Shown one piece after another: positions 26,453-37,869 of a stretch of DNA of 64,000 bases. This DNA comes from Lineus longissimus. Lineage: Eukaryota > Nemertea > Pilidiophora > Heteronemertea > Lineidae. Position 1 is the first letter of the stretch; every line of letters starts with the position of its first letter. The notes below the pieces were generated by a model. The model searched no databases. It was not told the DNA's origin and was given only the letters and a program-made list of their open reading frames with translations. The position numbers and the translations under genes are program-made. The stretch is taken from contig NC_088309.1 in assembly GCF_910592395.1 (NCBI RefSeq), forward strand, positions 25,112,599 through 25,176,598, read 5' to 3'.

Positions 26453-28840
26453 GGTGACTTCTCACTTGCAAATTATGACAAATTATACATAAATTACACT
26501 TTAAAACAACAAAAACAACTCAACTGTCAGTTGTGTCTGTCAGGAAATGTTTCAGCATGAGAAATCCCCGAAAGGGAATACCTCACGTCAATTTAAAGAA
26601 CCGTTCTATTTTTAGAACATATCTTATCGCGCGCTTTCTCGTTCCCTCGAAGCCCGGGAAATTTGAATTCTGGACACCACGAAATATAGCACGTGTTCAT
26701 GGTTCTGGTCCCTTCCATGGTAAAAGTCCTTGCAAAACGTACATAAAATCTTGCACGTTCTTTATAACTTGCAGCTTAGAGTCACCAGACTATGCTCTAA
26801 GGTTCAATAAAAGAATGACGCGGAAGCCATATCACATTTTCAAGGATAGTGGCGCACACGCTGCGGTTTTCCAGTCCAAGTGGTCAAAATGCTGTACTGG
26901 GTTTCGAGGGTGTTGGCCTGGCCCAGACGAGAATCGCAGTGTTTACTTGCGTTTAGACACCAAGATCTCAACCCGTTGACAGGAAAGACAAAAGGTCACA
27001 CGGAATTCGAAGCCCGGCGATAGCGAATACAGTAGGATGGGGCTCCTCCATCAGTACACTCCGGTTGCTGCAGTGGACCGGCCTCGTCTCTGTCATTCGC
27101 CCCCGGCCCCCTCCCAGTTATTGGGTGCTTCGGATGACGACTGGTTAATTGCTCCGTGAGTCTTATCCATCTCCTGGACTGTGATCCCTAATGGTTTGCC
27201 CAGTCTCCATCACATCCTACAGATAATTAAAAACATGAACTCTAAGCGGGCATATCATTTACTTTATTCAGCTTGAGAGATCACAGTTGCGACTAAATCT
27301 TATCTGATTGTGACCTACATGTGTGTGCAATAGTCACTTACATTTATCTCCACGCAAACTTGACCGACGCCATCTTTCCTTCTATTGGTTGCGCCGAGGA
27401 AGTTAGCTAGTGCGACAAAGTACTACCGGTATATGTCTGACAGGGTCAAACCAAGCAGTTTCTGATCGTTGATCATTATGATATGCCTTCCTAAAATTTT
27501 TCAGTCAAATAAATTGTCCTGTTGGAATAAATACTTTTTGTACAGCCGAGTGAGGTTGGCGAAGATGATGTCATCACATCCCTGCATGGCAGCACCACCA
27601 CGCAGTCCGTCCAGATAACTTTGGACGTATTATCTCATAAATACAATCAAAGTATGATACAAGTGTTTAAAAACTACAGTTCTAATTGTCATAACACCGA
27701 AATGTATACATTAAAACAGGTGTATCACATCTGCAATTAGCACCTTCACAGACTCTAAGACTAAATGAGGACATGTGGGTGACCACCGGCTTCCCGTTGA
27801 GTTCCCTCCCTCTCGATCATGCCCCTTTCCGACCAAAATTAATAGGCGCCGCTGAATAACCCGGAAAGCCGCAGGTTTGTGTTCCGTCAAATTTCCATAC
27901 GTACATTACAACAGGGAAGCATGGAACGTGTCATCGGGAATGGGTGGATCACCCACATTAAACAGAAATGAATACATGTCATAGCGCATTCTTCAATTTT
28001 CATGAGCTTATTTTCATAATTTTCCTAATTCGCATAATTCCTGATCGATGGATCTTTTCATATCCTTGTATAGCATAATGTTTCTTATTGAATATTTACA
28101 CCCGACGAGCCTTGTTGTAGGCAGAGACGACTTGTCGTTTTCGCCTCGTACTCCAATTTCTATCTTGAACTCACTCCTTCATCTTCGAACGACTATCATT
28201 CGCGAAGACTCATCGAAACCTTCACGACGAAACGTCTCATTCTGATTCTCCTGGAATTCTTTCAACAAAAACATCCTATCTAACTCTTCGAACACGCTGT
28301 CATATTACATACAAACGAAATCAGGCCAAACTTATCAGTTAGAGTAAATTCCACCAAATCCCACTCCTTGGCTAACTTTGACGTTTAGTATGATGTCCTA
28401 ATAGCAATAGCAAGTCAGGGCACGCACAGTCGAGAGAAGATGGCAGGGAGATAGAGCTGTAAAGCTGTGGTCAAGACTGGTAGATAGATCATGAATGTGC
28501 CGAATATCGAGAGAGAAGGTGGGCCGAGTCAGAGAGAGAGTAGGCAAAAGAGCAAACCCAGTTGCTTCCAATTCCGTCCTTGTGTGAGAACTTTTGTATA
28601 GACAGTTTTCCGGTCCGTAGTTAGCGCAATGGTTCTCGGCTTATTTTGTAAGCTCAGCATGGAAGTTGTGCTATGTGCCATTCGTGACACATTACCTGTT
28701 AAGCCTTTGTACAACACCGCGCTTGCGACAGACTGAACAATCACCAGTAGTATAGGTGGTCTCAAATCCATCATTGATGACAATTGATGCTGAGCATTCT
28801 GTGACCATTCAATGCACGTGTTCCTATTTCCCAATCTGTG
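26453..28840. other. Intergenic stretch, no gene recognised
   Basis: The upstream flank of the RING-UBR gene should hold its promoter. A 148-codon plus-strand frame at 26533-26979 has no recognisable domain, splice partner or codon character of a gene. The rest shows no coding structure that I can support. Confidence 0.5.
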
Positions 28841-28923
28841 TCAAGAGAACCAGCGATATAGACCGGCCGAAATGGCCACTGTACAACACACTATGGTGAC
28901 CACGATGACTAGTATGTAACCAC
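28841..28923 (-). other. Possible terminal exon encoding a membrane-spanning tail
   Basis: After an acceptor-like CTTTTCTAG, one frame reads GYILVIVVTIVCCTVAISAG followed by LYRWFS and a stop. This is a credible single membrane span with a short tail. No confident upstream exon was found to join to it. The acceptor sequence is partly duplicated about 105 bases upstream (minus-strand sense). An unrecognised membrane-protein gene is possible, but it could be chance. Confidence 0.22.
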
Positions 28924-29083
28924 CTAGAAAAGCAAGGAGATGTGGTCATCCAGCGTTTGCGAAATGCGTGGTGGAATAATGTTTTTGTTGGGCTCAGTCA
29001 TTCTCAGATGACACAACCACCTAGAAAAGACAGGAGATCGTGTAAAACAGATTGAAATGGTGTTAGTCCATGCTGTCTCTTCG

Positions 29084-29203
29084 TTACTGGATTATATACA
29101 TGTCGTCCTGTTGGAGGTTTCTTGTTCTGTATCCACATTGTTGACGCGTCTTAATAATATGAGAATCTGTCTGGACTTGGGCTTCCGTCACGTCCGTACG
29201 AGG
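29084..29203 (-). other. Possible terminal exon of an unrecognised minus-strand gene
   Basis: A good pyrimidine tract and acceptor (TTGATTCAG) is followed by 39 open codons (PRTDVTEAQVQTDSHIIKTR, ending MYIIQ) and a stop. The candidate upstream region 29256-29615 has two overlapping open frames on the same strand, one starting with a hydrophobic alanine/leucine stretch after a non-ATG codon, the other Cys-rich. I could not build a unique model. Confidence 0.22.
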
Positions 29204-30134
29204 CTGAATCAAGACAAAGAAAGAAGTAATCAGGTTATTGCAGAGGGCTGTATGTCTAGGAGGGACGAGGGGGGTTATATACACGCAGGGGGTCCAGCGC
29301 AGTAACGAGACAGGATGCGGCCGCGTCCAGGGAGGCACTGCTTTCTTTCTTGCTCCAAGGTAGCTGATCGAACCTCCCGGATTGTGCAGTCGCTGACATT
29401 TCCGTTTTCGCGCAAGGTCCTTGTCCATCGCATTGGCATTGAGAGTTAAACAGTATATAGACCCCACTTTGTGAATTATTGTTGAGGTACAGGTACGGGC
29501 CGTTTGGGTAATTCGCAATACAAGAGCAGCAACAGCCAGCGCCAGGGCAGCAGTTGTCCGCCCTGGTAGTCGCACGATGAAGGCTCAGTAAAGCTGGCCA
29601 TGGATGCACTGGCATGGGCCGTTGAGAGGCTGCTAGGAGAGGATAAGATTTACGAGATAGATATGAGTATGAAGAGCCAAGCCAAAGAAGTTGTTACGGC
29701 TGCGGTTTACATTGCGGCCAATCAGGGGACACATTTTGCTAGATTGAATACATGGCTCCCGATTGGTCAATCGGAAGTCCCAAACAAATGTTAGAGGAAG
29801 GCACAGAGAAGAATGTCGGGCCACATGACGTATGTGTCGACTATGAGAAGCAGAGTGGCATAGGTGAGCAGAAAGAGGAAGACACCGAGAGCTGTTAAGA
29901 GGTTTTGGCAAGCGCAGAAGCACCTGGTTACATAGCGAAGGGGAAAAGAGGGTCGAATCACCGCATGCCAAGTTCAGGGGTCGAACACAATAATGATATG
30001 TGCTGAAATTACTTATGGCTCATAATATCTTCTTTGGCTCTTACTAACAATGTCTAACTTAATCATTAGCAACGAGTATAATAAATGTATTGTTTTTGAT
30101 GTTGCTGAAGCGTATGTAGGTGGAGTTAGTCGTG

Positions 30135-31784
30135 TTATTCTGGGCTGTTGGGGCTTTGTGCGTTGGTACTTTCAGCACTGTAAAACTCGTCCATACTTCC
30201 ACTCCCATAAAGGAATCGACTTCTTCTCTGGCGTCTTCCAGAATCTGGCTCAGCGCCGTACGCATTATTAGAGGTACTGTACGAGTTGTTTGGGATAGTA
30301 GGGGGCTGATCATCAATCAACGTACTGTAGTCCTGTGTCTTGTTGCGTTCCCGGCGTCTTCTGCGGCGGTTTGAGCTTGGAGACGCAGGGGTGTTCTCAC
30401 CAGAGTCAGCCGCGTTCACCTCAGATCTTCTCGTCGATGTGCCGCTGGTACCGGTTGTGATCGAGCTCTGTCTGGACCTTGTATTCACAGCCTTTTCCTC
30501 AGTCTCAACGGTATCCGTGCCACAGCCTTTTTCATACAGAATCGGTTTCTCCTCTATCATGTTCGCCTGGACGGATATCTCTGTCATGTCTGGCGGCTCA
30601 GTCGATTTCATTGCATCTACCGGGTCAGTCTGGGTGCCAACTGATTCTGTGGTTACCAGCTCTGGCGACTCTATTAGATCAACACCTGAGAGATTGGGAA
30701 GCGACGGTCGTGTGGAGCGAAACCTAGTCAATAGAGGGCGGTCCATATCCATCACGTATCCCATGTCGAGGCTACCCGGGACGTATTTGATCTTCTTATT
30801 CACAGAGGCTGGAAGTGTAGTGACTTGGATATCAGAGAGTGTGGATAACTTATCCGACACCTGCTTCTTTAGCAGAAGGAGCTCAATGTCTTTGCCTTTC
30901 AAAATAATGTCAGTGAGACTGCATGTGCTCTTTAATCCGTCTAGATTTGCTGCCATCTCATCTCGATTTTCAATCAGGTTGACGGTTTCGGGGCCGAAAA
31001 TATTGCGGACCTCTTCGAGGAGGATCTTTTCCCTACTCTTAATCTGCGACATGAATTCTGCAGCAACCTCTTTAATCTTATTCTCAGTATCTTTAATAAG
31101 TTCCCCGCATGCCGCAACCGTGTTCATTTCAGCTTGGTAATCCTGTATCTTCGTCTGGCAGTTCCTCAGAAGATTTTCTATGTTCTCCTTATACTTGATG
31201 ACAGCATCGTTGAAGCTTGAGATATCGTGGTCCTTGTGTTCGTTGAAAGTACATAGGACGCATATGCATGTCTCGCACGGCTCGCAGTAAAATCGGACAA
31301 CCTCTTCCTCGTGTTCCTTGCATTCAATATCCTTCTCGATCTCCACATCGAAAATGTTGTGACCTTTCGTGACCTTGGTTTCCCTGTGCAGTTCAATGCA
31401 CGGCTTACAGAGCAACTTGTTGCAATCAAGACATTTAGACGCCGCTTCTCGGTGCTTGTGGTTCACTAATTTACATATATCGCAGAATGGAAACTTTGAC
31501 GGTTTTTCTCTACCGATGACTTCTGAGAGACTTGAGACCAGGAAGTTGTCCGGTAGTTTCTTGACGCCGCCAACAGGTAATTGTGTGCGTTTCCGACAGA
31601 GAGGGCATGTGAAGTCTCTGTAGTCGCTGTACTTCTTGTAGGTAGTCTCTGACATGACATGGTTTTCGATGCACTGCTCGCAGAATGTGTGCAAGCAGTT
31701 GAGACATTTCGGATTGTTGTAGCTGTCCAGACAGATCTTACACGTCAGGAACTCCCGGTCAATCTCGTCCGCTAGCTTCGCCAT
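30135..31784 (-). CDS. TRIM/RBCC-type E3 ubiquitin ligase with disordered C-terminal tail
   Basis: One uninterrupted coding exon encodes 549 aa. The start at 31784 lies just inside an exon whose acceptor (GTCTTTCAG|AGCGG) removes the upstream in-frame ATG at 31829, implying a 5' UTR intron. The RING comprises C15, C18, C30, H32, C35, C38, C60 and C63. A first B-box-like finger spans about 101-142 and a canonical B-box2 about 155-186 (ECKEH...FYCEPC..CICVLC..NEHKDH). A coiled coil follows, about 190-330. The remaining 220 residues are Ser/Thr/Arg-rich with no NHL, filamin or B30.2 domain. They contain GTQTDP at 383-388 and arginine clusters (NRRRRRRERNK). TRIM proteins ubiquitinate partners in innate immunity, development and cytoskeletal control. 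It resembles invertebrate TRIM56/TRIM2-like sequences, but orthology is not clear. Confidence 0.88.
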   Translation of the reverse strand: MAKLADEIDREFLTCKICLDSYNNPKCLNCLHTFCEQCIENHVMSETTYKKYSDYRDFTCPLCRKRTQLPVGGVKKLPDNFLVSSLSEVIGREKPSKFPFCDICKLVNHKHREAASKCLDCNKLLCKPCIELHRETKVTKGHNIFDVEIEKDIECKEHEEEVVRFYCEPCETCICVLCTFNEHKDHDISSFNDAVIKYKENIENLLRNCQTKIQDYQAEMNTVAACGELIKDTENKIKEVAAEFMSQIKSREKILLEEVRNIFGPETVNLIENRDEMAANLDGLKSTCSLTDIILKGKDIELLLLKKQVSDKLSTLSDIQVTTLPASVNKKIKYVPGSLDMGYVMDMDRPLLTRFRSTRPSLPNLSGVDLIESPELVTTESVGTQTDPVDAMKSTEPPDMTEISVQANMIEEKPILYEKGCGTDTVETEEKAVNTRSRQSSITTGTSGTSTRRSEVNAADSGENTPASPSSNRRRRRRERNKTQDYSTLIDDQPPTIPNNSYSTSNNAYGAEPDSGRRQRRSRFLYGSGSMDEFYSAESTNAQSPNSPE

Positions 31785-31829
31785 GTTGGATACGGGTCTT
31801 GGACTTGGTTTCCGCTCTGAAAGACACAA

Positions 31830-34428
31830 CAGGGAAAATATCGGTAAATAATAATTCTTTTAAATCTACTTTGCTCAAAAAATGGCCCATTTTCCAAAGT
31901 TTACGTTTGTGTAAAGACGGAATTCTTTATCATTCACATCCTGGTGAATTCAAACTTAAACTTGATTCTCTAAAAATATTCCGACTTCTTTGCCTGCCGA
32001 CCCAGACATAATGTTTGTGACGTCATGATTTCTCCAGTCTGAGATTTGGTATAACATGCCATTAGAATCTGACTTCACTTGTTGATCTTGGCAATAATGA
32101 ACTTGTCTGGCAAGGTAGTCTGGCATGCAGTTAAGTGAAAGAGATACCTAATTGGTTTAGTTAGATTAGCTATTTCGTTGCACGTTATTGGGCGTATGCC
32201 TGACGGGTGAGTTCAATTTACTCCTTACACTCTTTAATTTAACCAGTACAAAAAACTTCGGGCGTGTCATCATCGGCTTCTCGTTCTATTGGGCAAGTGA
32301 TAATGTAAAAAGGAATAATCAGTACTAATTTTCCCTTTTCAAGTTAGATACTGGACAGGTGTACATTAGCTTTCATACTCGTAAGACGTGTTCCATCTTT
32401 CTTCCATATATCTCAAAACTTCTAAAATACTCCTTATCTCTCCATGAAATAGTATCAGCGAATGAAACATTCCTGATATATCACACGAATGACACCTGTT
32501 TTCTATCGACTGCCGACTCCATGTAGAAGTGGAGCCATTGGCGAAGAAAGATGGGAAAGCAGCCACCATCTACAGTCGTTTCCAGCAGAAAGTAACCAAC
32601 AGTTCACTCGATTCATTTGGGTGATATAAACAACTATTAACTTTAACCGAAAACTTCCTGTCCGTGTACATTTTCGCTAGACATCTCTGTAAAAAACTGA
32701 ATGAGTTATCTATATTGGTCTATAATATGCTGGACAGTTTGTTTCATCGTTTCATGCAGTTCTTCAACCGGTTTTGAACCATGTTAACATACAACTGTTC
32801 ATGCACCTAAAGGCTATGTCTCTACTACGCGTGCGTGACGAGCATACCTGTACTTTTAACTGGAGGTCGATCGAGGTCCATTTTCCTAGAGGATAAAAAA
32901 CTTGATAAAGCAAAAAAGCCAATCAGAATTTACACAAATATTGACTTTTTTAAAGTGATCTTTCTTAGATTTTTGTCCCCTTGGGCTAATGGAAGTACCT
33001 CATATTTAGTCATGAACCGTGTAAAATGAACAACGTTTGTGTACCACCATTTTAAAAACTCAAGTGTTCAACTACCTCGACTAGTCAAGTAAGGAAAGCT
33101 GAATAAGTTTTCCAAATATCTTTCTCTACGTTCGTTCCTGGCCGAGGATCAGCGTGTGGAATGTACTATTTCCTGCTTTAGATGATTCTCAACTGTCATT
33201 TCAGAACCTGCATGTGAATCAGCTGGTACTCCTTTGGAGACCTAATATCAGCGCCACAAGTGGCAAGAGTTGGAAGAAAAGCCTCCAGATGATATGGTAT
33301 CCGGTTACGCTTGTGGATACCAGACATTGCTACATCACTTTGGGGCCTACTCATTAGCATGCGTCACTGATACAAAATCTGGAACATCTTCCGCCAATCG
33401 TGGCGCTGACTCGAAGTCCTCAAGGTAGTGCTGAACTAGGGGGGCTTGGCAACATCTTCAGGACTTCACCCTTCACATCCAGAGGAAAACAACTCAAGTC
33501 TCTTCAGACTGTTCCAAAGCAACTTATCGTTGGTACCTGTGGAACTTTACCTACTATCAACATTTCTTGTTTACCATACCAGCTTCGCACACTTGCTCTG
33601 ACTCATATAACCTGTAGGCTGACTATTTGAGATCGAGAATATGTTTGAGGAGCTGACTGAAACCTATAGGCCTAATGCATGTACGGTCGGGTAAACGGAG
33701 CGTTTGTAATTTGCTTTCACGTTTGTAGCCTGTCGACACCAGAACGGTAGACCAATAGAAAACCAATATAAAAGAAAACCCAAACCAACTGAGCTAGGTG
33801 CATGACCCAAGAAGCCGCAGAAAGAAAAAAGTTGAAAAAACTATCAAGCAACTCCGACATGAAGATTTTGAGTGGACCCAGCCACCAGCTGGAATAAGGA
33901 ACAGTTACGTTCTGAGTCACCTACCATCAACGCAGAATGTCACCACCGGACCATAAAACAAATTTGCAGCACCTTTCCCATCGCCCAATGTGTTACCACC
34001 TCTAAGATGCACCATGGGTGGTTTATTCCTCGAACGGGTGGACTGTTTGCTTCCAAACCTAACCAAACAAGACTATATACTGCTCTACCTACGCTACACG
34101 ACCGACCACTGTACTGTACCTACCTTTCTAATGTTGCTGAGTTCCTGGTTATAATAAACTGCTTGGATCGAGTTTGGTAGAAGTCATCTCACGCTTTTGC
34201 TGAAAAGAGTGAAGAAAAACGGATATTACGCATCCGGCATGATAAACTAACCCAGCGCATGGGGTGTCCCAACCCCCATGTACCTTTGAAATTCGTCACT
34301 TATTCTCGGAATCGCATCAATAATGAACCACAAGCACTTGCAACATCCGCCACTGCGGTAAGCTTCTCATACATTCAGAGAATGGCAAGTCATAAAGAGT
34401 ATTCAGTAAAGATATTAGCTAGTCAAAG
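31830..34428. other. Intergenic/5' flank of the TRIM gene, no gene recognised
   Basis: Only short frames without motifs are present. Part of this stretch should contain the TRIM 5' non-coding exon and promoter. It borders the 42-bp minisatellite on its right. Confidence 0.45.
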
Positions 34429-36215
34429 GTTGCAATAGGGAAAGATTTTATACATTTGAATAGGGAAAGACAACGTTACAAGCTTCTTTTTACACATTTG
34501 AATAAGGAAAAACAACGTTACAAGCTTCTTTTTACATATTTGAATAAGGAAATACAACGTTACAAGCTTCTTTTTACGCATTTAAATAAGGAAAGACAAC
34601 GTTACAAGCTTCTTTTTACACATTTGAGTGAGGAAAGACAACGTTACAAGCTTCTTTTTACATATTTGAATAAGGAAAGACACCGTTACAAGCTTCTTTT
34701 TACACATTTGAATAAGGAAAGACAACGTTACAAGCTTCTTTTTACACATTTGAGTGAGGAAAGACAACGTTACAAGCTTCTTTTTACATATTTGAACAAG
34801 GAAAGACAACGTTACAAGCTTCTTTTTACACATTTGAGTGAGGAAAGACAACGTTACAAGCTTCTTTTTACACATTTGAGTGAGGAAAGACAACGTTACA
34901 AGCTTCTTTTTACATATTTGAACAAGGAAAGACAACGTTACAAGCTTCTTTTTACACATTTGAGTGAGGAAAGACAACGTTACAAGCTTCTTTTTACACA
35001 TTTGAGTGAGGAAAGACAACGTTACAAGCTTCTTTTTACACATTTGAGTGAGGAAAGACAACGTTACAAGCTTCTTTTTACACATTTGAGTAAGAAAAGA
35101 CAACGTTACAAGCTTCTTTTTACACATTTGAGTGAGGAAAGACAACGTTACAAGCTTCTTTTTACACATTTGAGTGAGGAAAGACAACGTTACAAGCTTC
35201 TTTTTACATATTTGAATAAGGAAAGACACCGTTACAAGCTTCTTTTTACACATTTGAATGAGGAAAGACAACGTTACAAGCTTCTTTTTACACATTTGAG
35301 TGAGGAAAGACAACGTTACAAGCTTCTTTTTACATATTTGAACAAGGAAAGACAACGTTACAAGCTTCTTTTTACACATTTGAGTGAGGAAAGACAACGT
35401 TACAAGCTTCTTTTTACACATTTGAGTGAGGAAAGACAACGTTACAAGCTTCTTTTTACACATTTGAGTGAGGAAAGACAACGTTACAAGCTTCTTTTTA
35501 CACATTTGAGTAAGGAAAGACAACGTTACAAGCTTCTTTTTACACATTTGAGTGAGGAAAGACAACGTTACAAGCTTCTTTTTACACATTTGAGTGAGGA
35601 AAGACAACGTTACAAGCTTCTTTTTACACATTTGAGTGAGGAAAGACAACGTTACAAGCTTCTTTTTACACATTTGAGTGAGGAAAGACAACGTTACAAG
35701 CTTCTTTTTACACATTTGAGTAAGGAAAGACAACGTTACAAGCTTCTTTTTACACATTTGAGTGAGGAAAGACAACGTTACAAGCTTCTTTTTACACATT
35801 TGAATAAGGAAAGACAACGTTACAAGCTTCTTTTTACACATTTGAATAAGGAAAGACAACGTTACAAGCTTCTTTTTAAATATAGCATCAGAGGAAGACA
35901 GGGTTCCGACCTTCTTTTTACTCACTTGAATAGGGAAAGACAACGTTTCAAGCTTTTTTTTACATCAAGCAATAGAGAAAGACAACGTTTCAAGCTTCCT
36001 TTTACATCAAGCAATAGAAAAAGACAAGGTTCCAAGCTTCTTCTCACACATTTCAAGTGTGAAATACAACGTTACTACTTGTAATAAAGTAAGACATGGT
36101 TCAAAGCTTCTTTTTACATCTTGCAATCGAGTAAGACAAGGTTCCAAGCCTCTTTTAGCACGTTTTTATTGGGAAAGAAAGCTTCTTTTTACAACTTTCA
36201 ATAGAAGAAGACATG
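34429..36215. repeat. 42-bp minisatellite array, about 40 copies, open on both strands
   Basis: The unit of 42 bp carries AACGTTACAAGCTT (AclI- and HindIII-type palindromes), a T-run and then ACACATTTGAGTGAG with variants. The core 34460-35880 is nearly identical from unit to unit, and both edges decay into diverged units. Because 42 is a multiple of 3, one frame stays open on each strand. The plus strand reads ERQRYKLLFTHLSE repeatedly (34456-36084, 542 codons); the minus strand reads KKKLVTLSFLTQMC (453 codons). A rare variant (GACACCG) recurs exactly 546 bp (13 units) apart, followed by the same order of unit variants, which indicates block duplication. I favour a non-coding minisatellite. 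Confidence 0.95.
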
Positions 36216-37789
36216 CTGCCGAGCAAGGGGTATATGTATATCAACTTTCAGGGTCAACTTGCACATTAAATTCTGCAGTGCCGACGTGGCCGGTATAAAA
36301 TAGTGCCATTCTATACAATGTAGATGCTGATTCATTAAAACTTGGCACTGGAAAGCGGTGAGGTATTGTTTATATCTCCAGGATAACCATTATGTTTTCT
36401 ATAGAAATTGATAGCATTCTACCAGTGCGAAGGAGTACATGCCGTCTTATCAGAATTGCAGGTACTTCAAAAATGTTTCGTTGTTCTTGGAAAGGTATAC
36501 ATGTGCATAAAACAGACTGGTTCTTCAGATAAGATAGCATCAAAAAGTGCGAAGAAGGCTTACATTATTTGATCTTAGATGCAGAAAACACTAGGAAATA
36601 AGAAGACACTTAAAAAATTCAAATCTCCGCCTATAGGTCCCGAATCAATCAAGGGACAGTCATATGTTAAGTGTGTAATGGTTGACCAGCAATAGTCTGT
36701 AGAAACAGGTGCCTATGCCAATATCAAAGTTTCTTTCGTAGAAGGAGGCCTGATCGATCATCAGACAGTCCCCTGTGAAGCAAGTCATTCGGGCATCTGA
36801 ATAAAATCATGCTGGAAGTCACATATTCAAAACCTAATAACGTGTATAGCACCACTCTTGGAAGTTCAAGAGGTTGTAGAGCTATAAAGCGAGAGTCATC
36901 GGAATACGTATATTCAAACAGGACAAATTGAATGAAGCAAAATTATCGGAATGGAAATGGAAAGCAAAAACCAACAACGGTCATTATGTTACATCAATGA
37001 GTTGCCTACCTCTACCACAGGAATTTCTTAAAATTAGATGTATCCGAACGGAAGACGTGTACAGTGTATCCTTAGCAAATTTCCAGTGATGTTTTGTTGT
37101 GTATTAGGATTCTACATTTGCTTTCCACCTACATTCATCCTACTTCACTATCACCTGTGTGGTAAACCAAGCCAACTGCGTAGAAAACGCCAACGCAGGC
37201 AAAAAATCATTGCTGTTTGTATCGCCTTGAGAACGCTACATGGCTGCTTCAGGATAGAGCAAATCAAGAAGGAAAACTTCCGTCATTCAAAAAATTTACC
37301 TTACAGTAACATCGGTCAGGAATCAATGTTGATCAATGTTAATATGATCATTTTCATCTCTCTCATCTGCAACAACCACACTTTTTCCAAACCTCATTCT
37401 ACATAAAGGTCAACTTTTTTCTCCTTGATGAAAGTATAGTACATCCAATAAAATCGTTAATACCGTACATTCCAGACTATTTTCGTTCCTTCCTTCTCAT
37501 ATGTACACTGTCTGTCGATCACGACTGTAGCGTATTCCCATGTGTTCTTTAAGACATGCATGCCTTGTGATAGGTTATGTATGATAGGTACACAGGACAA
37601 GCCCTAAATATCAAACTAAACCAACAATGATTAGGTTATTCGCAAATATCCCACAAGAAAGACAACACGAATGATTGGGCTTCAAAATAATTGCTTGGCC
37701 GGTGTGGTAGTCGGATCGGTGACGTCAAAAGCTTGTCTATCATCTCCTCGTTCATTCAAGTTTGTCCCTGTGCAGAAAATAGGTATACT
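36216..37789. other. Non-coding stretch between minisatellite and tRNA
   Basis: No gene or repeat family is recognised. A 122-codon frame at 37038-37406 (+) is hydrophobic then basic without motif support. Confidence 0.4.
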
Positions 37790-37860
37790 GCATCGGTGGT
37801 TCAGTGGTAGAATTCTCGCCTGCCACGTGGGAGGCCCGGATTCGATTCCCGGCCGATGCA
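37790..37860 (+). tRNA. tRNA-Gly (anticodon GCC)
   Basis: The 71-nt segment folds as a standard cloverleaf. The acceptor stem GCATCGG pairs with CCGATGC, with discriminator A at 37860. The D-arm holds the A-box (TGGTTCAGTGGTAGAATTC), the anticodon loop is CTGCCAC with anticodon GCC, and the T-arm holds the B-box (GATTCGATTCC). A T-run Pol III terminator follows within about 10 bases. There is no intron and CCA is not encoded, as expected for a eukaryotic nuclear gene. Confidence 0.97.
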
Positions 37861-37869
37861 ATAACCTTT

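Noticed and set aside
26533-26979. 148-codon plus-strand frame just upstream of the RING-UBR gene
   Set aside because: No domain, no splice partners and an amino acid composition typical of random translation; could be reconsidered if transcribed.
30340-31140. 266-codon plus-strand frame
   Set aside because: It is the antisense shadow of the TRIM coding exon, which has clear RING and B-box motifs on the minus strand.
31785-31829. Upstream in-frame ATG giving a 564-aa TRIM protein
   Set aside because: A strong 3' splice site (GTCTTTCAG) lies between the two ATGs, so the upstream one is probably intronic. The downstream ATG gives the usual short lead into the RING.
34456-36084. 542-codon plus-strand and 453-codon minus-strand open frames as protein-coding genes
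   Set aside because: Both follow automatically from a homogenised 42-bp repeat without stops. There is no splice structure or flanking gene signal, and the edges decay as in a satellite.
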